DNA of 42,369 bases from JBMNQI01 sp050944055 (lineage in GTDB: Bacteria > Bacillota > Clostridia > Oscillospirales > Oscillospiraceae): positions 1-42,369 of the forward strand of contig JBMNQI010000014.1 of the NCBI GenBank assembly GCA_050944055.1. Direction: 5' to 3'. Made by a program: the position numbers and the translations under genes. Shown piece after piece: positions 1 through 8,789 of this stretch. Every line of letters starts with the position of its first letter. The first letter of the stretch is position 1. Below the pieces are notes generated by a model. The model was not told the DNA's origin and ran no database searches. It was given only the letters and a program-made list of their open reading frames with translations.

Positions 1-590
1 ACGCAGAGGTCAGCGGCCTTGTCGGAGCCAACTGGCTCTCCAACACAGTTGTCCTCGCCGGCGACGTCGGCATACTGGACGGCTTCACCGGAGACCTGAC
101 TCTCCCCATCTCCCGCGAAGACGCGGCCCTCCTGATTTACAACGCCCTCTATGCGCAGATGGTCTCCACCAGCAGCGACGGCGTTATCACGCCGCGCACC
201 ACCACCGGCTATGAGTGGATAACCAACCCCGACAACGGCACCTCAGCCGCAGTTCCCACAACTGTCGCCCTCAACCTCCTGTCCGACAAGTTCGGCATGA
301 CAGAGGTAACCGGCATACTCGAGAGCAACGAGTGGACAGGTGAAGATCCCGGCTACTCCAGAGTGGGCGACCGTCTCTTCAAGGTCAGCACAGGCCTCGA
401 CCTGATCGCCCACAAGGTCACTGTTTACCAGAAGGGCGGAGTGACGCCTCTCGGATACTACAACTGCTTCGGCGATCCTGTCGACGTAACCCCGACCGTA
501 TCCGCAGTACGCACAACTCCGTTTAATAATGCTGTCCCAGCCGCCAGCCTTACGACCTTCCTCAAGGCAAACGGCCTCAAGAGCATCAGT
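1..590 (+). repeat. Near-identical direct repeat shared with the next S-layer gene
   Basis: Bases 1 to 126 read identically to 3114 to 3239, and near identity continues to about base 590 (about 3710 in the second copy), apart from a short indel around 230-250. Both copies are coding and in register. The 3' halves of the two genes are clearly more diverged. End points were judged by eye. Confidence 0.8.
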
Positions 591-2345
591 GCCGGCGCAG
601 ACGTATATATCAACTATATTAAGCAGGATCCCACCGAGACCGCCGAACACGTCCCCACCACCTTCGCTACCTATTTAGGCAGCACCACCCAGCCCGACAA
701 CACCAAGGGCGAACAGCTGACGCTGTTTGACTACGACGGAGACAAGGAAGTTGACGCGGCTCTTCTTGTAGTCACCTTAGTAGTGAAAATCACTGCCATC
801 AGCGCTTCCGCCAACACCGTGACGTTCTCCTTCGTAGAGCCGGCTTCCGGAAGCGACAAGATCGAAAAAGAGCTTATCATGGGCAAGACTGACCTCGCTG
901 TCGGCGACTATATCCTCGTTACACCGATCGACGTCGGTACCTATCTCTACTATGTCGAGCCCGCGACTGTCGTGACAGGCGCCGTCGATTCCTGGGGCCC
1001 CACAAGCGCTCCCAACACGTATGACCATAGCTTCGTCGTCAACGGCACGACATACACAATGACCGGCCCCGACATCGCCGTCACCACGCTTGACCCCTCA
1101 GCTCTCAGCGCCGGCACAGTCTATGACTTCATACTCGACGCCAACGGCTATGTGGCCGCCTATGTACCTAACACCACGAACTTCTCCGCATATGAGATTT
1201 CCAAGGTCCTCGCTTACTACGCTGCGCCCGCCGGACCTGTGGGCAACCCCGCTTACTATGCCTACATCGTATTCCCGGACGGCACAAAGGGCACATACAA
1301 GGTAGCAACATATAACGGCAAGAACCCGAGCACAGTCGGCGGCACAGCTCTTAACGATCTTATTGAAGATATAGGCGGTACCGCAGATGTTCTGGACGAC
1401 GCCGACTTCAATAAAGCTGTCGATCCCGCCAATGCAACGGCTATTGGCAATGCTCTTGCCTCTTCTGTTGACTACGGCATGGTTTACGCCGTCGTCAACG
1501 CCGACGGCACCGTCGCCATCACGGACGTCACCACGTTCTACAACGGCACACTGACGGTCAAAAGAGACTCTTTCGGCGCCAACATAACCAAGGGAACGGC
1601 TAAACTCGACTTTGCCGCCGAAGCAGTTTACGCCAACAGCGCGACAACCTTCTACTACATCGGCTCAGCCGTTTCCGGCGCCACTCTGACCATATCCCCC
1701 AACGACGCTGTCTACACGGGCATCGCCAACGCTCCGTCCACAATCGCCAGCGGTTCGCCCATGAATGACGAGATGGTCGTGGCTTACTACAATCAGCGCG
1801 GCACAAATGTCGCTGCCGCCGTTTACTACGGAACGACCACAGCCGCCGCTTACAAGGATCTCTATTACTTCAGTGGAGACGACAACGGCTACAGACAGGA
1901 CGCCGAGGCCGGCAGCGTCTATAAAGTCTATATGTATGTCAACGGCGTTGCTCAGGAGATCGAAACTACCTCCGTACCGCTTAAAGGCTTCTACGACAGC
2001 TACACTCTCGACCAGTATGGTTACTATGTATTCGATGAACCGATCGACGCAGATGTTCCCTGGAATCCTCTTTCCAACACGAAGGGCGCCTATACCTCTG
2101 CATACCTCAATTCGCTGTTTGATAACTACCTCAGTTTCAACTTCGAAGACTACGGCTACGTGACCGACGATACCAAGGTTGTCGTAGTCGATCCCCTCGT
2201 TGCTGCAAGCTATATCATCGAGAGCGTCGCGGACATATTCGCCGTCAAGGCCGACACCGGCAAAATCGTCACTGCCTCCGTCAGCACGACCGCCGCGGGC
2301 GGGATCACCGCCATCTATGTCGAGCGCGTGTCGTCACCTAAGTAG
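1..2345 (+). CDS. SLH-domain surface (S-layer) protein, 5' truncated
   Basis: Partial gene: the reading frame is open from the first full codon at base 3, so the start lies outside the window. About 780 codons remain. By alignment with the complete paralogue at 2663, the missing part is the signal peptide and the first one to two SLH domains. What remains begins in the last SLH-like segment (NWLSNTVVLAGDVGIL, then ISREDAALLIYNAL) and continues into a long Thr/Ala/Asp/Tyr-rich extracellular region. SLH domains in Bacillota bind pyruvylated secondary cell wall polymer, so an exported, wall-anchored location is expected. The C-terminal region matches no family I recognise but is shared by all three tandem copies, for example YYNCFGDPVDVTP and AYIVFPDGTKG. 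It ends before a strong hairpin. The nearly identical DNA at the 5' end compared with 3114 onward suggests recent duplication or gene conversion. Confidence 0.9.
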   Translation, partial: AEVSGLVGANWLSNTVVLAGDVGILDGFTGDLTLPISREDAALLIYNALYAQMVSTSSDGVITPRTTTGYEWITNPDNGTSAAVPTTVALNLLSDKFGMTEVTGILESNEWTGEDPGYSRVGDRLFKVSTGLDLIAHKVTVYQKGGVTPLGYYNCFGDPVDVTPTVSAVRTTPFNNAVPAASLTTFLKANGLKSISAGADVYINYIKQDPTETAEHVPTTFATYLGSTTQPDNTKGEQLTLFDYDGDKEVDAALLVVTLVVKITAISASANTVTFSFVEPASGSDKIEKELIMGKTDLAVGDYILVTPIDVGTYLYYVEPATVVTGAVDSWGPTSAPNTYDHSFVVNGTTYTMTGPDIAVTTLDPSALSAGTVYDFILDANGYVAAYVPNTTNFSAYEISKVLAYYAAPAGPVGNPAYYAYIVFPDGTKGTYKVATYNGKNPSTVGGTALNDLIEDIGGTADVLDDADFNKAVDPANATAIGNALASSVDYGMVYAVVNADGTVAITDVTTFYNGTLTVKRDSFGANITKGTAKLDFAAEAVYANSATTFYYIGSAVSGATLTISPNDAVYTGIANAPSTIASGSPMNDEMVVAYYNQRGTNVAAAVYYGTTTAAAYKDLYYFSGDDNGYRQDAEAGSVYKVYMYVNGVAQEIETTSVPLKGFYDSYTLDQYGYYVFDEPIDADVPWNPLSNTKGAYTSAYLNSLFDNYLSFNFEDYGYVTDDTKVVVVDPLVAASYIIESVADIFAVKADTGKIVTASVSTTAAGGITAIYVERVSSPK

Positions 2346-2436
2346 GCTGTTAAGCATCAGCTTCAGACGGGCGCAGAGCACAGCGCAACGTTTCCGGACA
2401 TGAACTGAAGACACGGCAACAGGCCGGAACCAAAGA

Positions 2437-2470
2437 GCGGGATCCGCGGGCAAGCGCCTGCGGGTCCCGC
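2437..2470 (+). terminator. Hairpin after S-layer gene 1
   Basis: A 15-base stem (2437-2451 with 2456-2470, including wobble pairs) closes an AAGC loop. The T tail is poor (CCGTTTCG). A related hairpin sits at the same place after S-layer gene 2, and the flanking text (AAGACACGGC ... CAAAG) is shared. Confidence 0.65.
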
Positions 2471-2513
2471 CCGTTTCGCATCTGCGGCGCTGAAAGCGCG
2501 GGCGGAGTTCCAA

Positions 2514-2575
2514 TGTTACATTTATGTTACAATAAATGCGCAGCAATTGACACATGAGGAAGGAGATGGTAAAAT
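2514..2575 (+). promoter_or_regulatory. S-layer promoter with phased TGTTACA repeats (gene 2)
   Basis: TGTTACA occurs at 2514-2520 and again at 2525-2531, an 11-base period. After a 15-base gap comes TTGACA (2547-2552), a 17-base spacer and TAAAAT (2570-2575). The same order and distances recur at 5661 and 5836. Direct repeats spaced by one helical turn are typical of OmpR/PhoB-family response-regulator sites, but the actual regulator is unknown. Confidence 0.75.
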
Positions 2576-2662
2576 CCGAACCGTAATAGCATAGTGGATG
2601 AATACGCCTGCAATCAGAAAGGCAGACGTTTTCATAAACACAAATTACAAGGAGGCAAATGA

Positions 2663-5368
2663 ATGAAGAATCTCAAGAAACTGCTTGCGGTTACTCTTGC
2701 TGTGCTGATGATACTCGGCACCATGGCAATCGCGAGCGCGGCGTACAGCGACTTCACGGACGCCGATGACATCAACAATACCGACGCGGTTTCGCTGATG
2801 GTAGAGCTGGGCGTCATCAACGGCATCCAGGCCGCTGACGGCAGCTTCTACTTCGATCCCGATGCAAACGTAACGCGCGCCCAGATGGCGAAGATGATCT
2901 CCTTCGTCCTCACAGGCGGCCTTGACAGAGGCGCTGTCTATGCGTCCGTCAACACCGGCCTGACCGACACAGCCGACAACTGGGCAAAAGGCTACATCAA
3001 CCACTGCTACACGCTCGGCATTATCGCCGGCATGGGCGACGGCACGTTCCAGCCCAACGGCAGCGTCACCGGCGCTCAGGTAGCCAAGATGCTCCTCGTG
3101 GCTCTCGGCTATGACGCAGAGGTCAGCGGCCTTGTCGGAGCCAACTGGCTCTCCAACACAGTTGTCCTCGCCGGCGACGTCGGCATACTGGACGGCTTCA
3201 CCGGAGACCTGACTCTCCCCATCTCCCGCGAAGACGCGGCTCTCCTGATCTACAACGCCCTCTATGCGCAGATGGTCTCCACCAGCAACGACGGCGTTAT
3301 CACGCCGCGCACCACCACGGGCTATATGTGGATCAACAACCCCGATGATCCCACCGCTTCCGCAGCAGTTCCCACGACTGTCGCCCTCAACCTCCTGTCC
3401 GACAAGTTCGGCATGGTTGAGTACACCGGCATACTCGAGAGCAACGAGTGGACAGGCGACGACCCCGGCTACACCACAGTCAGCGGCCGCCTCTTCAAGG
3501 TCAGCACAGACCTCGACCTGATCGGCCACAAGGTTACGGTTTACCAGAAGGGCGGAGTGACGCCTCTCGGATACTACAACTGCTTCGGCGATCCGGTAGA
3601 CGTTACACCGACCGTATCCGCAGTTCGCACAACTCCGTTTAATAATGCTGTCCCTGCTGCCAGCCTTAATGCCTTCCTGAAGGCAAACGGCCTCAAGAGC
3701 ATCGATGCCGACGCAGACGTATTTGAGAACTACGTCCTGCACGCAGACCCCTTCGATACCTATTTCAGCGACAAAACCGCCCCCGACAACACCAAGGGCG
3801 AGCAGCTGACACTGTTTGACTACAACGGAGACAAGATTGTTGACGCGGCTCTTGTTGTAAACACCCTGGTAAAGAAAGTCACCGCTATCAGCGCTTCCGC
3901 CAACACCGTGACGTTCTCCTTCGTAGCTCCGGCTTCCGGATCCAGCGTCAAGGTCAACAAAGAGCTTCTCATGGGTGAGACAGACCTCGCGGTCGGCGAC
4001 TATGTCCTCGTAACCCAGATCGGCGCCGGCTACTATGTCGAGCCCGCAACGGTCGTTACAGGCGCAGTCGAGGAGTGGGGTTCCGCATCGGCTCCCGATC
4101 CCACGTTCAAAGTTGGCGGGGTCACATATACAATGACGGGTGCTGATATTGCCGGCACAGCATTAAGCCCCTCAGCTCTCAGCGCCGGCACAGTCTATGA
4201 CTTCATACTCGACGCCAACGGCTATGTCGCCGCCTATGTTACCAACACCACGAACTTCTCCACATATGAGATTTCCAAGGTCCTCGCTTACTACTCTACG
4301 CCTGCCGGACCCGTGGGCAACCCCACTTTCTATGCCTACATCGTATTCCCGGACGGCACAAAGGGCAGCTACAAGGTAGCAACCTATGACGGCAAAAACC
4401 CGAGCACCGTGGGCGGCACCGCTCTCAACACGCTCGTATCAGACTCCAATAAGGCATATGCGCCCGACGGTTCTGTTGACTACGGCATGGTTTACGCGGT
4501 TGTCAACGCCGACGGCACCGTCGCCATCAGGGAAGTCAGCACGCATTACAACGGCCTGGTGGATGTCGCAAAGGACGCTTCCGACGCCAACATAACCAAG
4601 GGAGTGGCTAAACTCGACTTTGCCTCCGAAACCGTCTACGCCAACAGCGCTACGACCTTCTACTATATTGGCTCAGCGGTTGCAGCCGATAAGCTGACTC
4701 TCGACCCCAAAGACGCAGTCTATACGGGCATTGCCAACGCACCGTCCACAACCGGAGCCGCTGCCGATAAGGAAATGATCGTGGCTTACTACACGCAGCC
4801 CAACGGCACAAAAGTCGCTGCAGCCGTATACTACGGAGCAACCATAGCCGCCGCTTACAAGGATCTCTACTACTTCTTCGGCGACTATGTAAGCGCCAGG
4901 TTTGACGCAGCCGTCGGCGACTACGTCTACAAAGTCAAAATGTATGTCAACGGCGAGCCGCAGGAAATTGAAGTAAAATCCGCTGCGCCTGCCTCCAAGT
5001 TCTACGGCAGCTACACTCTCGATCCCAACGGTTACTATTCATTCACAGATGCCGACCCGGCATCACAGGATTGGGATGCAATTACCAACAAAAAAGGCTG
5101 GTTCGATTCTGTAACCATTGACTCGCTGTTTGAGAACTACCTCACTTTCGGCAGCTATGACGGCTTCGTGACCGACGATACCAAGGTCATCGCCGCGGGC
5201 AGTGTTGCCGGAAAGTACAACATCGAGAGCGTCGCGGATCTCTTCGCCATCAAGGCCGACGCTGTTGCCGATGGCAAAACAGCTACAATCACTGCCTCCA
5301 TTTCCACATCCGCCACAGGTAGCATCGTCGCTATCTATGTCGAGAAAGTTGATTTATCAGGCGATTAA
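2663..5368 (+). CDS. SLH-domain surface (S-layer) protein
   Basis: 901 residues. It starts MKNLKKLLAVTLAVLMILG with a signal peptide that probably ends near ASA-AYSDF. SLH-like segments follow at about residues 27-75 (YSDFTDADDIN ... VTRAQMAKMISFVL), 95-150 (WAKGYINHCYTLGIIAGMGD ... GAQVAKMLLVALGY) and 155-205 (NWLSNTVVLAGDVGIL ... SREDAALLIYNAL). The remaining 700 or so residues are a low-charge, Thr/Ala/Tyr-rich extracellular part seen in the two neighbours. The start is fixed by AGGAGG at 2650-2655. The gene has its own strong promoter and a terminator at 5467. Role inferred: a cell-surface array or coat protein attached through the SLH domains. Whether it forms a crystalline S-layer cannot be told from sequence. 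Confidence 0.92.
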   Translation: MKNLKKLLAVTLAVLMILGTMAIASAAYSDFTDADDINNTDAVSLMVELGVINGIQAADGSFYFDPDANVTRAQMAKMISFVLTGGLDRGAVYASVNTGLTDTADNWAKGYINHCYTLGIIAGMGDGTFQPNGSVTGAQVAKMLLVALGYDAEVSGLVGANWLSNTVVLAGDVGILDGFTGDLTLPISREDAALLIYNALYAQMVSTSNDGVITPRTTTGYMWINNPDDPTASAAVPTTVALNLLSDKFGMVEYTGILESNEWTGDDPGYTTVSGRLFKVSTDLDLIGHKVTVYQKGGVTPLGYYNCFGDPVDVTPTVSAVRTTPFNNAVPAASLNAFLKANGLKSIDADADVFENYVLHADPFDTYFSDKTAPDNTKGEQLTLFDYNGDKIVDAALVVNTLVKKVTAISASANTVTFSFVAPASGSSVKVNKELLMGETDLAVGDYVLVTQIGAGYYVEPATVVTGAVEEWGSASAPDPTFKVGGVTYTMTGADIAGTALSPSALSAGTVYDFILDANGYVAAYVTNTTNFSTYEISKVLAYYSTPAGPVGNPTFYAYIVFPDGTKGSYKVATYDGKNPSTVGGTALNTLVSDSNKAYAPDGSVDYGMVYAVVNADGTVAIREVSTHYNGLVDVAKDASDANITKGVAKLDFASETVYANSATTFYYIGSAVAADKLTLDPKDAVYTGIANAPSTTGAAADKEMIVAYYTQPNGTKVAAAVYYGATIAAAYKDLYYFFGDYVSARFDAAVGDYVYKVKMYVNGEPQEIEVKSAAPASKFYGSYTLDPNGYYSFTDADPASQDWDAITNKKGWFDSVTIDSLFENYLTFGSYDGFVTDDTKVIAAGSVAGKYNIESVADLFAIKADAVADGKTATITASISTSATGSIVAIYVEKVDLSGD

Positions 5369-5466
5369 TTCGACGGTAACACCTGAAAAGTTCGCGCGCA
5401 GCGCGCAGCAGCGCCGCGCACGGCAAACCTAAGACACGGCTGCGGCCAAAAGGCCGTGACCAAAGC

Positions 5467-5500
5467 GCAGGACCTGCAGGCAAACGCCTGCAGGTCCTGT
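5467..5500 (+). terminator. Terminator of S-layer gene 2
   Basis: GCAGGACCTGCAGGC pairs with 5486-5500 across an AAAC loop, an essentially perfect 15-base stem followed by TTTTG. Same position and loop type as the hairpin after gene 1. Confidence 0.85.
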
Positions 5501-5510
5501 TTTGTAAAGG

Positions 5511-5544
5511 AAGAAGGCCGGGAGGAAAAGTTCCGGACCTTCTT
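5511..5544 (+). terminator. Second hairpin downstream of S-layer gene 2
   Basis: AAGAAGGCCGG at 5511-5521 pairs with 5533-5544 with one bulge. No clear T tail follows, so it may be a backup terminator or a 3'-end stabilising structure. Confidence 0.4.
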
Positions 5545-5660
5545 ATGTCCGGGCCTTGGCGAGCAGCCTAAGTGCGGGGCGCTTTCAGCAGGCGGGATGC
5601 GCCGGGAATCACAGACGGATAGAGGGCTCGGGGAAGGCTTCATGGCTTATAGAAATACTT

Positions 5661-5723
5661 TTTTACATTCATGTTACAAAACCAATGTATTTATTGACTT
5701 CGGAAAGCAGCCGATGGTACAGT
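5661..5723 (+). promoter_or_regulatory. S-layer promoter copy, distal (gene 3 region)
   Basis: TTTTACA at 5661-5667 and TGTTACA at 5672-5678 (11-base period), a 15-base gap, TTGACT at 5694-5699, an 18-base spacer and TACAGT at 5718-5723. The spacer (AAGCAGCCGATGG) is almost the same as in the proximal copy at 5869. No gene directly follows, so it is either a second promoter for the gene at 5976 or a relic of a lost gene. Confidence 0.6.
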
Positions 5724-5835
5724 AAAATTGATAAGAATTGGTGGAATATATTCAGATTGCGGCAAGAAATATCACACTAAATAGACAATTCATCTTCGGA
5801 CGCTAATTATTCTGCACAAAATTTACCAGCTATAC

Positions 5836-5897
5836 TGTTACAATTATGTTACAAATGACGGATAATTATTGACTTCGCAGGCAGCCGATGGTAGGTT
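5836..5897 (+). promoter_or_regulatory. S-layer promoter, proximal (gene 3)
   Basis: TGTTACA at 5836-5842 and 5847-5853 (11-base period), a 15-base gap, TTGACT at 5869-5874, a 17-base spacer and TAGGTT at 5892-5897. It lies about 80 bases upstream of the start codon of the third S-layer gene. Confidence 0.7.
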
Positions 5898-5975
5898 TAA
5901 AGCCCAAACAGTTAAAAAATGCGTTTGCTGAAAACGAATGCAGTTTTTAACAAAAAACTTACAGGAGGCAATTTC

Positions 5976-8651
5976 ATGAAGAAACTCACGAAAATGCTTG
6001 CGATCACAATGGCCCTGCTGATGGTCCTCGGCGCCGTTTCGGTCGCAGGCGCGGCTTACAGCGACTTCACGGATGCCGATACCATCACACAGTCTGATGC
6101 GGTTTCCCTGATGACTGAGCTGGGAATTATCAACGGCTTTCAGGCCGAGGACGGAAGCTTTTACTTCGCGCCCAAGGCCAACGTAACACGCGCGCAGACC
6201 GCGAAGATGATCTCGGTCGTGCTCACCGGCGGTGTTGACAGGGGCGGCGTTTACGCTTCCGTCGGCACCAATCTCAACGACATAGCCAAGAGCTGGGCAA
6301 GAGGCTACATCAACCACTGCTACACGCTGGGCATCGTCTCCGGCATGGGCGACGGCAGCTTCCAGCCCGACGGCAGCGTAACCGGCGCTCAGGTCGCCAA
6401 GATGCTTCTCGTCGCGCTCGGTTATGACGCGAAGGTGAACGGGCTTGTCGGCGACAACTGGCTCACCAACACAGTCGTCCTCGCAGGAGACGCCGGCATA
6501 CTGGAAGGCTTCGGCGGCGACGTGACAGCCCCGATTTCACGCGAGGACGCGGCTCTTCTGATCTGCAACGCACTCTATGCGCAGATGGTCAGCACAGGCA
6601 GCGACGGCATAATCAAGCCGCGCACTACAACAGGCTATGAGTGGATAAGCGACGGGTCCGGCCATTACGCGGCAGTCCCTGTTACCGTTGCCCTCAACCT
6701 TTTGACCGACAAGTTCGGCATGAGCGAGTACACAGGCATGGTCACCAGCAACGAGTTTACGGGCGAAGACGATGGCTTTACAGTCATCGGCGGCCGTACA
6801 TACAAGGTCAGCACCGGGCTTGAGCTCATCGGCCACACAGTCACCGTTTACCAGAAGGGCGGCGTTACGGCGCAGGGCTACTACGTATGCTTCGGCGCCC
6901 CGGTCGACGTCACTCCGGCAGTTTCGGCCGTACGCAATACTCCGTTTGTCAACTCCGTTCCGGCACAGAGTCTGAACAGCTTCCTCAAAGCCAACGGTCT
7001 TAAGAGCATCGCCTCCGACGCCGTGGTCTTTGAAAACTATGTCCCCAGCGCGGATAACTTCGCAGCATATTTCGGAAGCGCAACCGCTCCCAACAACACC
7101 AAGGGCGAGCAGCTGACGCTTATAGACAGCAACGGCGACAAGGTCGCGGATATCGCGCTTATCACCAATACGCTGGTTAGAAAGGTAAGCGCCATCAGCG
7201 CTTCAACCGGCAAAGTGACACTCTCCCACATAGCTCCCCAGACCTCGGGCACAATCTCCACATACAAAGAGCTGCTCATAGGCGAGACGGATATCGAAGT
7301 CGGCGATTATGTCCTCGTTACTCCGATCGGCTCTGCCTACTATGTCCAACCCGCCACAGTCGTGACCGGATCGGTCGCCTCCTGGGGTCCCGCAGCGGCC
7401 GGAACCTTCGTGGTCAACGGCAGCATATACACGATGACCGGCTCCGACATTGCCGGCAGCGTAGCGCTCGACCCCCAGAGCCTCTCCGCAGGTACAGTCT
7501 ATGACTTCGTGCTCGACGCCAACGGATTTGTCGCGGCTTATCCCGCAGCTTCCAGCGTATTCTCGGAATATGAGATAAGCCAGGTCCTCGCGTACTGGAC
7601 CACGGGCTCCGGCGTTATAGCAGGCAACGGCACATACTACGCCTACATCATCTTCCCGGACGGCACAAAGGGCTCGTACAAGGTCGCCTCCTATAACGGA
7701 GTCAACCCGACGACTGTCGGCGGCACCGAGCTCAACACGCTCTGCTCCTCCGCCAACACGGCTTACGCGCCCGGCGAAGGCAACGACTACGGCATGGTTT
7801 ACGCCTATGTCAATTCCGACGGCAGCGTTTCCATCACGGAAGCCACAGTCAAGTACTCCGGCACATACGGAATCAGCATCGACCACGCAGCCTCCGGCAG
7901 CATCTCCAAGGGCGTAGCCCTCCTCGGCGCTTCCACATCGATATACGCCAACAGCGCCACCACGTTCTACTATGTCGAATCCGCTGTGGACGCCGGCGCT
8001 CTCAATGTCGACACCGCCGACGCCGTTTACACAGGCATCGCCAACGCTCCCACGGATTCCGGCGCGGCTATGAACACGGCTTACTTCGTTAAGGCCGGAA
8101 CAAAGGTCGCGGCCGCCGTATACTTCGCCAACGCCCCCACAGTCGCCTTCAAGGACCTCTACTACTTCTTCGGCGGATATAACAGCAAGAGCTGGAATCC
8201 GGCCACAGGCGCGTATGTCTACGACGTGACCATGTATGTCGACGGCGCCGCCCAGAACGTCACGGCTACCGAGGTTCCCGCGCAGGGCTTCTACGGCTCC
8301 TATACGGTCAACAGCCTGGGCTTCTACACCTTCGGCTCCGCTCAGTCCACGACCGACTGGGATTACGCCACAAACCAGAAAGGCATCTTCGAGGCTCAGA
8401 CGCTCGGCGTCCGCTTTGAAAACTACCTCGCCTTCGGTTCGTACCACGGATTCGTGACCGATGAGACCAAGCTTCTTGTCGCCGGCTCCGTTGCCGCCAA
8501 CTATGATATAACGAGCCTGGACGACGTTTACGGCATAATCGCCGACGCCGCGGCAAACGGCGACACCGCGACGGTTACAGTCTCTATCAGCACGACCGCC
8601 AGCGGAAGCATCACGGCGATCTATGTTGAGAGCATAGATATCGCTTCCTGA
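5976..8651 (+). CDS. SLH-domain surface (S-layer) protein
   Basis: 891 residues from the ATG at 5976, chosen because AGGAGG lies at 5963-5968 and the product then begins with a normal signal peptide (MKKLTKMLAITMALLMVLG ... AGAAYSDF). An in-frame ATG at 5919 would add 19 residues without a ribosome site. SLH-like segments occupy roughly residues 27-205. The rest is the same extracellular region as in the two upstream paralogues, but it is more diverged than they are from each other. Downstream are a GC hairpin (8682-8702) and a strong bidirectional terminator. Expected location: cell surface, anchored to wall polymer. Separate promoter signals suggest the three genes are transcribed individually and could be expressed differentially. 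Confidence 0.92.
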   Translation: MKKLTKMLAITMALLMVLGAVSVAGAAYSDFTDADTITQSDAVSLMTELGIINGFQAEDGSFYFAPKANVTRAQTAKMISVVLTGGVDRGGVYASVGTNLNDIAKSWARGYINHCYTLGIVSGMGDGSFQPDGSVTGAQVAKMLLVALGYDAKVNGLVGDNWLTNTVVLAGDAGILEGFGGDVTAPISREDAALLICNALYAQMVSTGSDGIIKPRTTTGYEWISDGSGHYAAVPVTVALNLLTDKFGMSEYTGMVTSNEFTGEDDGFTVIGGRTYKVSTGLELIGHTVTVYQKGGVTAQGYYVCFGAPVDVTPAVSAVRNTPFVNSVPAQSLNSFLKANGLKSIASDAVVFENYVPSADNFAAYFGSATAPNNTKGEQLTLIDSNGDKVADIALITNTLVRKVSAISASTGKVTLSHIAPQTSGTISTYKELLIGETDIEVGDYVLVTPIGSAYYVQPATVVTGSVASWGPAAAGTFVVNGSIYTMTGSDIAGSVALDPQSLSAGTVYDFVLDANGFVAAYPAASSVFSEYEISQVLAYWTTGSGVIAGNGTYYAYIIFPDGTKGSYKVASYNGVNPTTVGGTELNTLCSSANTAYAPGEGNDYGMVYAYVNSDGSVSITEATVKYSGTYGISIDHAASGSISKGVALLGASTSIYANSATTFYYVESAVDAGALNVDTADAVYTGIANAPTDSGAAMNTAYFVKAGTKVAAAVYFANAPTVAFKDLYYFFGGYNSKSWNPATGAYVYDVTMYVDGAAQNVTATEVPAQGFYGSYTVNSLGFYTFGSAQSTTDWDYATNQKGIFEAQTLGVRFENYLAFGSYHGFVTDETKLLVAGSVAANYDITSLDDVYGIIADAAANGDTATVTVSISTTASGSITAIYVESIDIAS

Positions 8652-8715
8652 CTGCATCCTGACCGGCAAGCGGCATAAGTTGGGCGCGCTTCATGCGCGC
8701 CCGCTTGCTTCCAAG

Positions 8716-8746
8716 ACAAAACCACCGGCTCTACCGGTGGTTTTGT
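8716..8746. terminator. Bidirectional terminator between convergent genes
   Basis: ACAAAACCACCGG pairs perfectly with 8734-8746 over a CTCTA loop. A and T runs on the two sides let it serve both the S-layer gene and the minus-strand gene ending at 8790. Confidence 0.85.
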
Positions 8747-8789
8747 TCTTTGCTGTGTTTATGATACGCCTATGCTGTTTTGCCGGACT

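Larger units (their letters stand above)
2346..2662. other. Intergenic region between S-layer genes 1 and 2
   Basis: This 317-base gap holds, in order, a GC-rich hairpin terminator (2437-2470), a pair of TGTTACA direct repeats, a sigma-A-type promoter (2547-2575) and an untranslated leader of about 80 bases ending in an AGGAGG ribosome site at 2650-2655. No coding region is supported. Confidence 0.75.
5369..5975. other. Long intergenic region before S-layer gene 3
   Basis: This 607-base gap holds two consecutive hairpins (5467-5500 and 5511-5544), about 115 bases with no recognised feature, then two copies of the S-layer promoter architecture (5661-5723 and 5836-5897) 175 bases apart, and the leader of the next gene. 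Short open frames are present but none has a ribosome site or recognisable protein. Confidence 0.7.

Noticed and set aside
5456..5780. Short plus-strand frames in the gap before the third S-layer gene
   Set aside because: They run through a terminator hairpin and promoter elements and lack ribosome sites.
2663..8651. Phase-variable invertible segment in the S-layer cluster
   Set aside because: No inverted repeats flanking a promoter and no site-specific recombinase gene were seen; all three genes point the same way.
7203..8669. 488-codon minus-strand open frame antisense to the third S-layer gene
   Set aside because: The protein is Gly/Val/Arg-rich with no family pattern and lies wholly opposite a convincing SLH gene. 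Long antisense frames are expected from its GC-rich, biased codon use. The same holds for the minus frame at 2645-3742.
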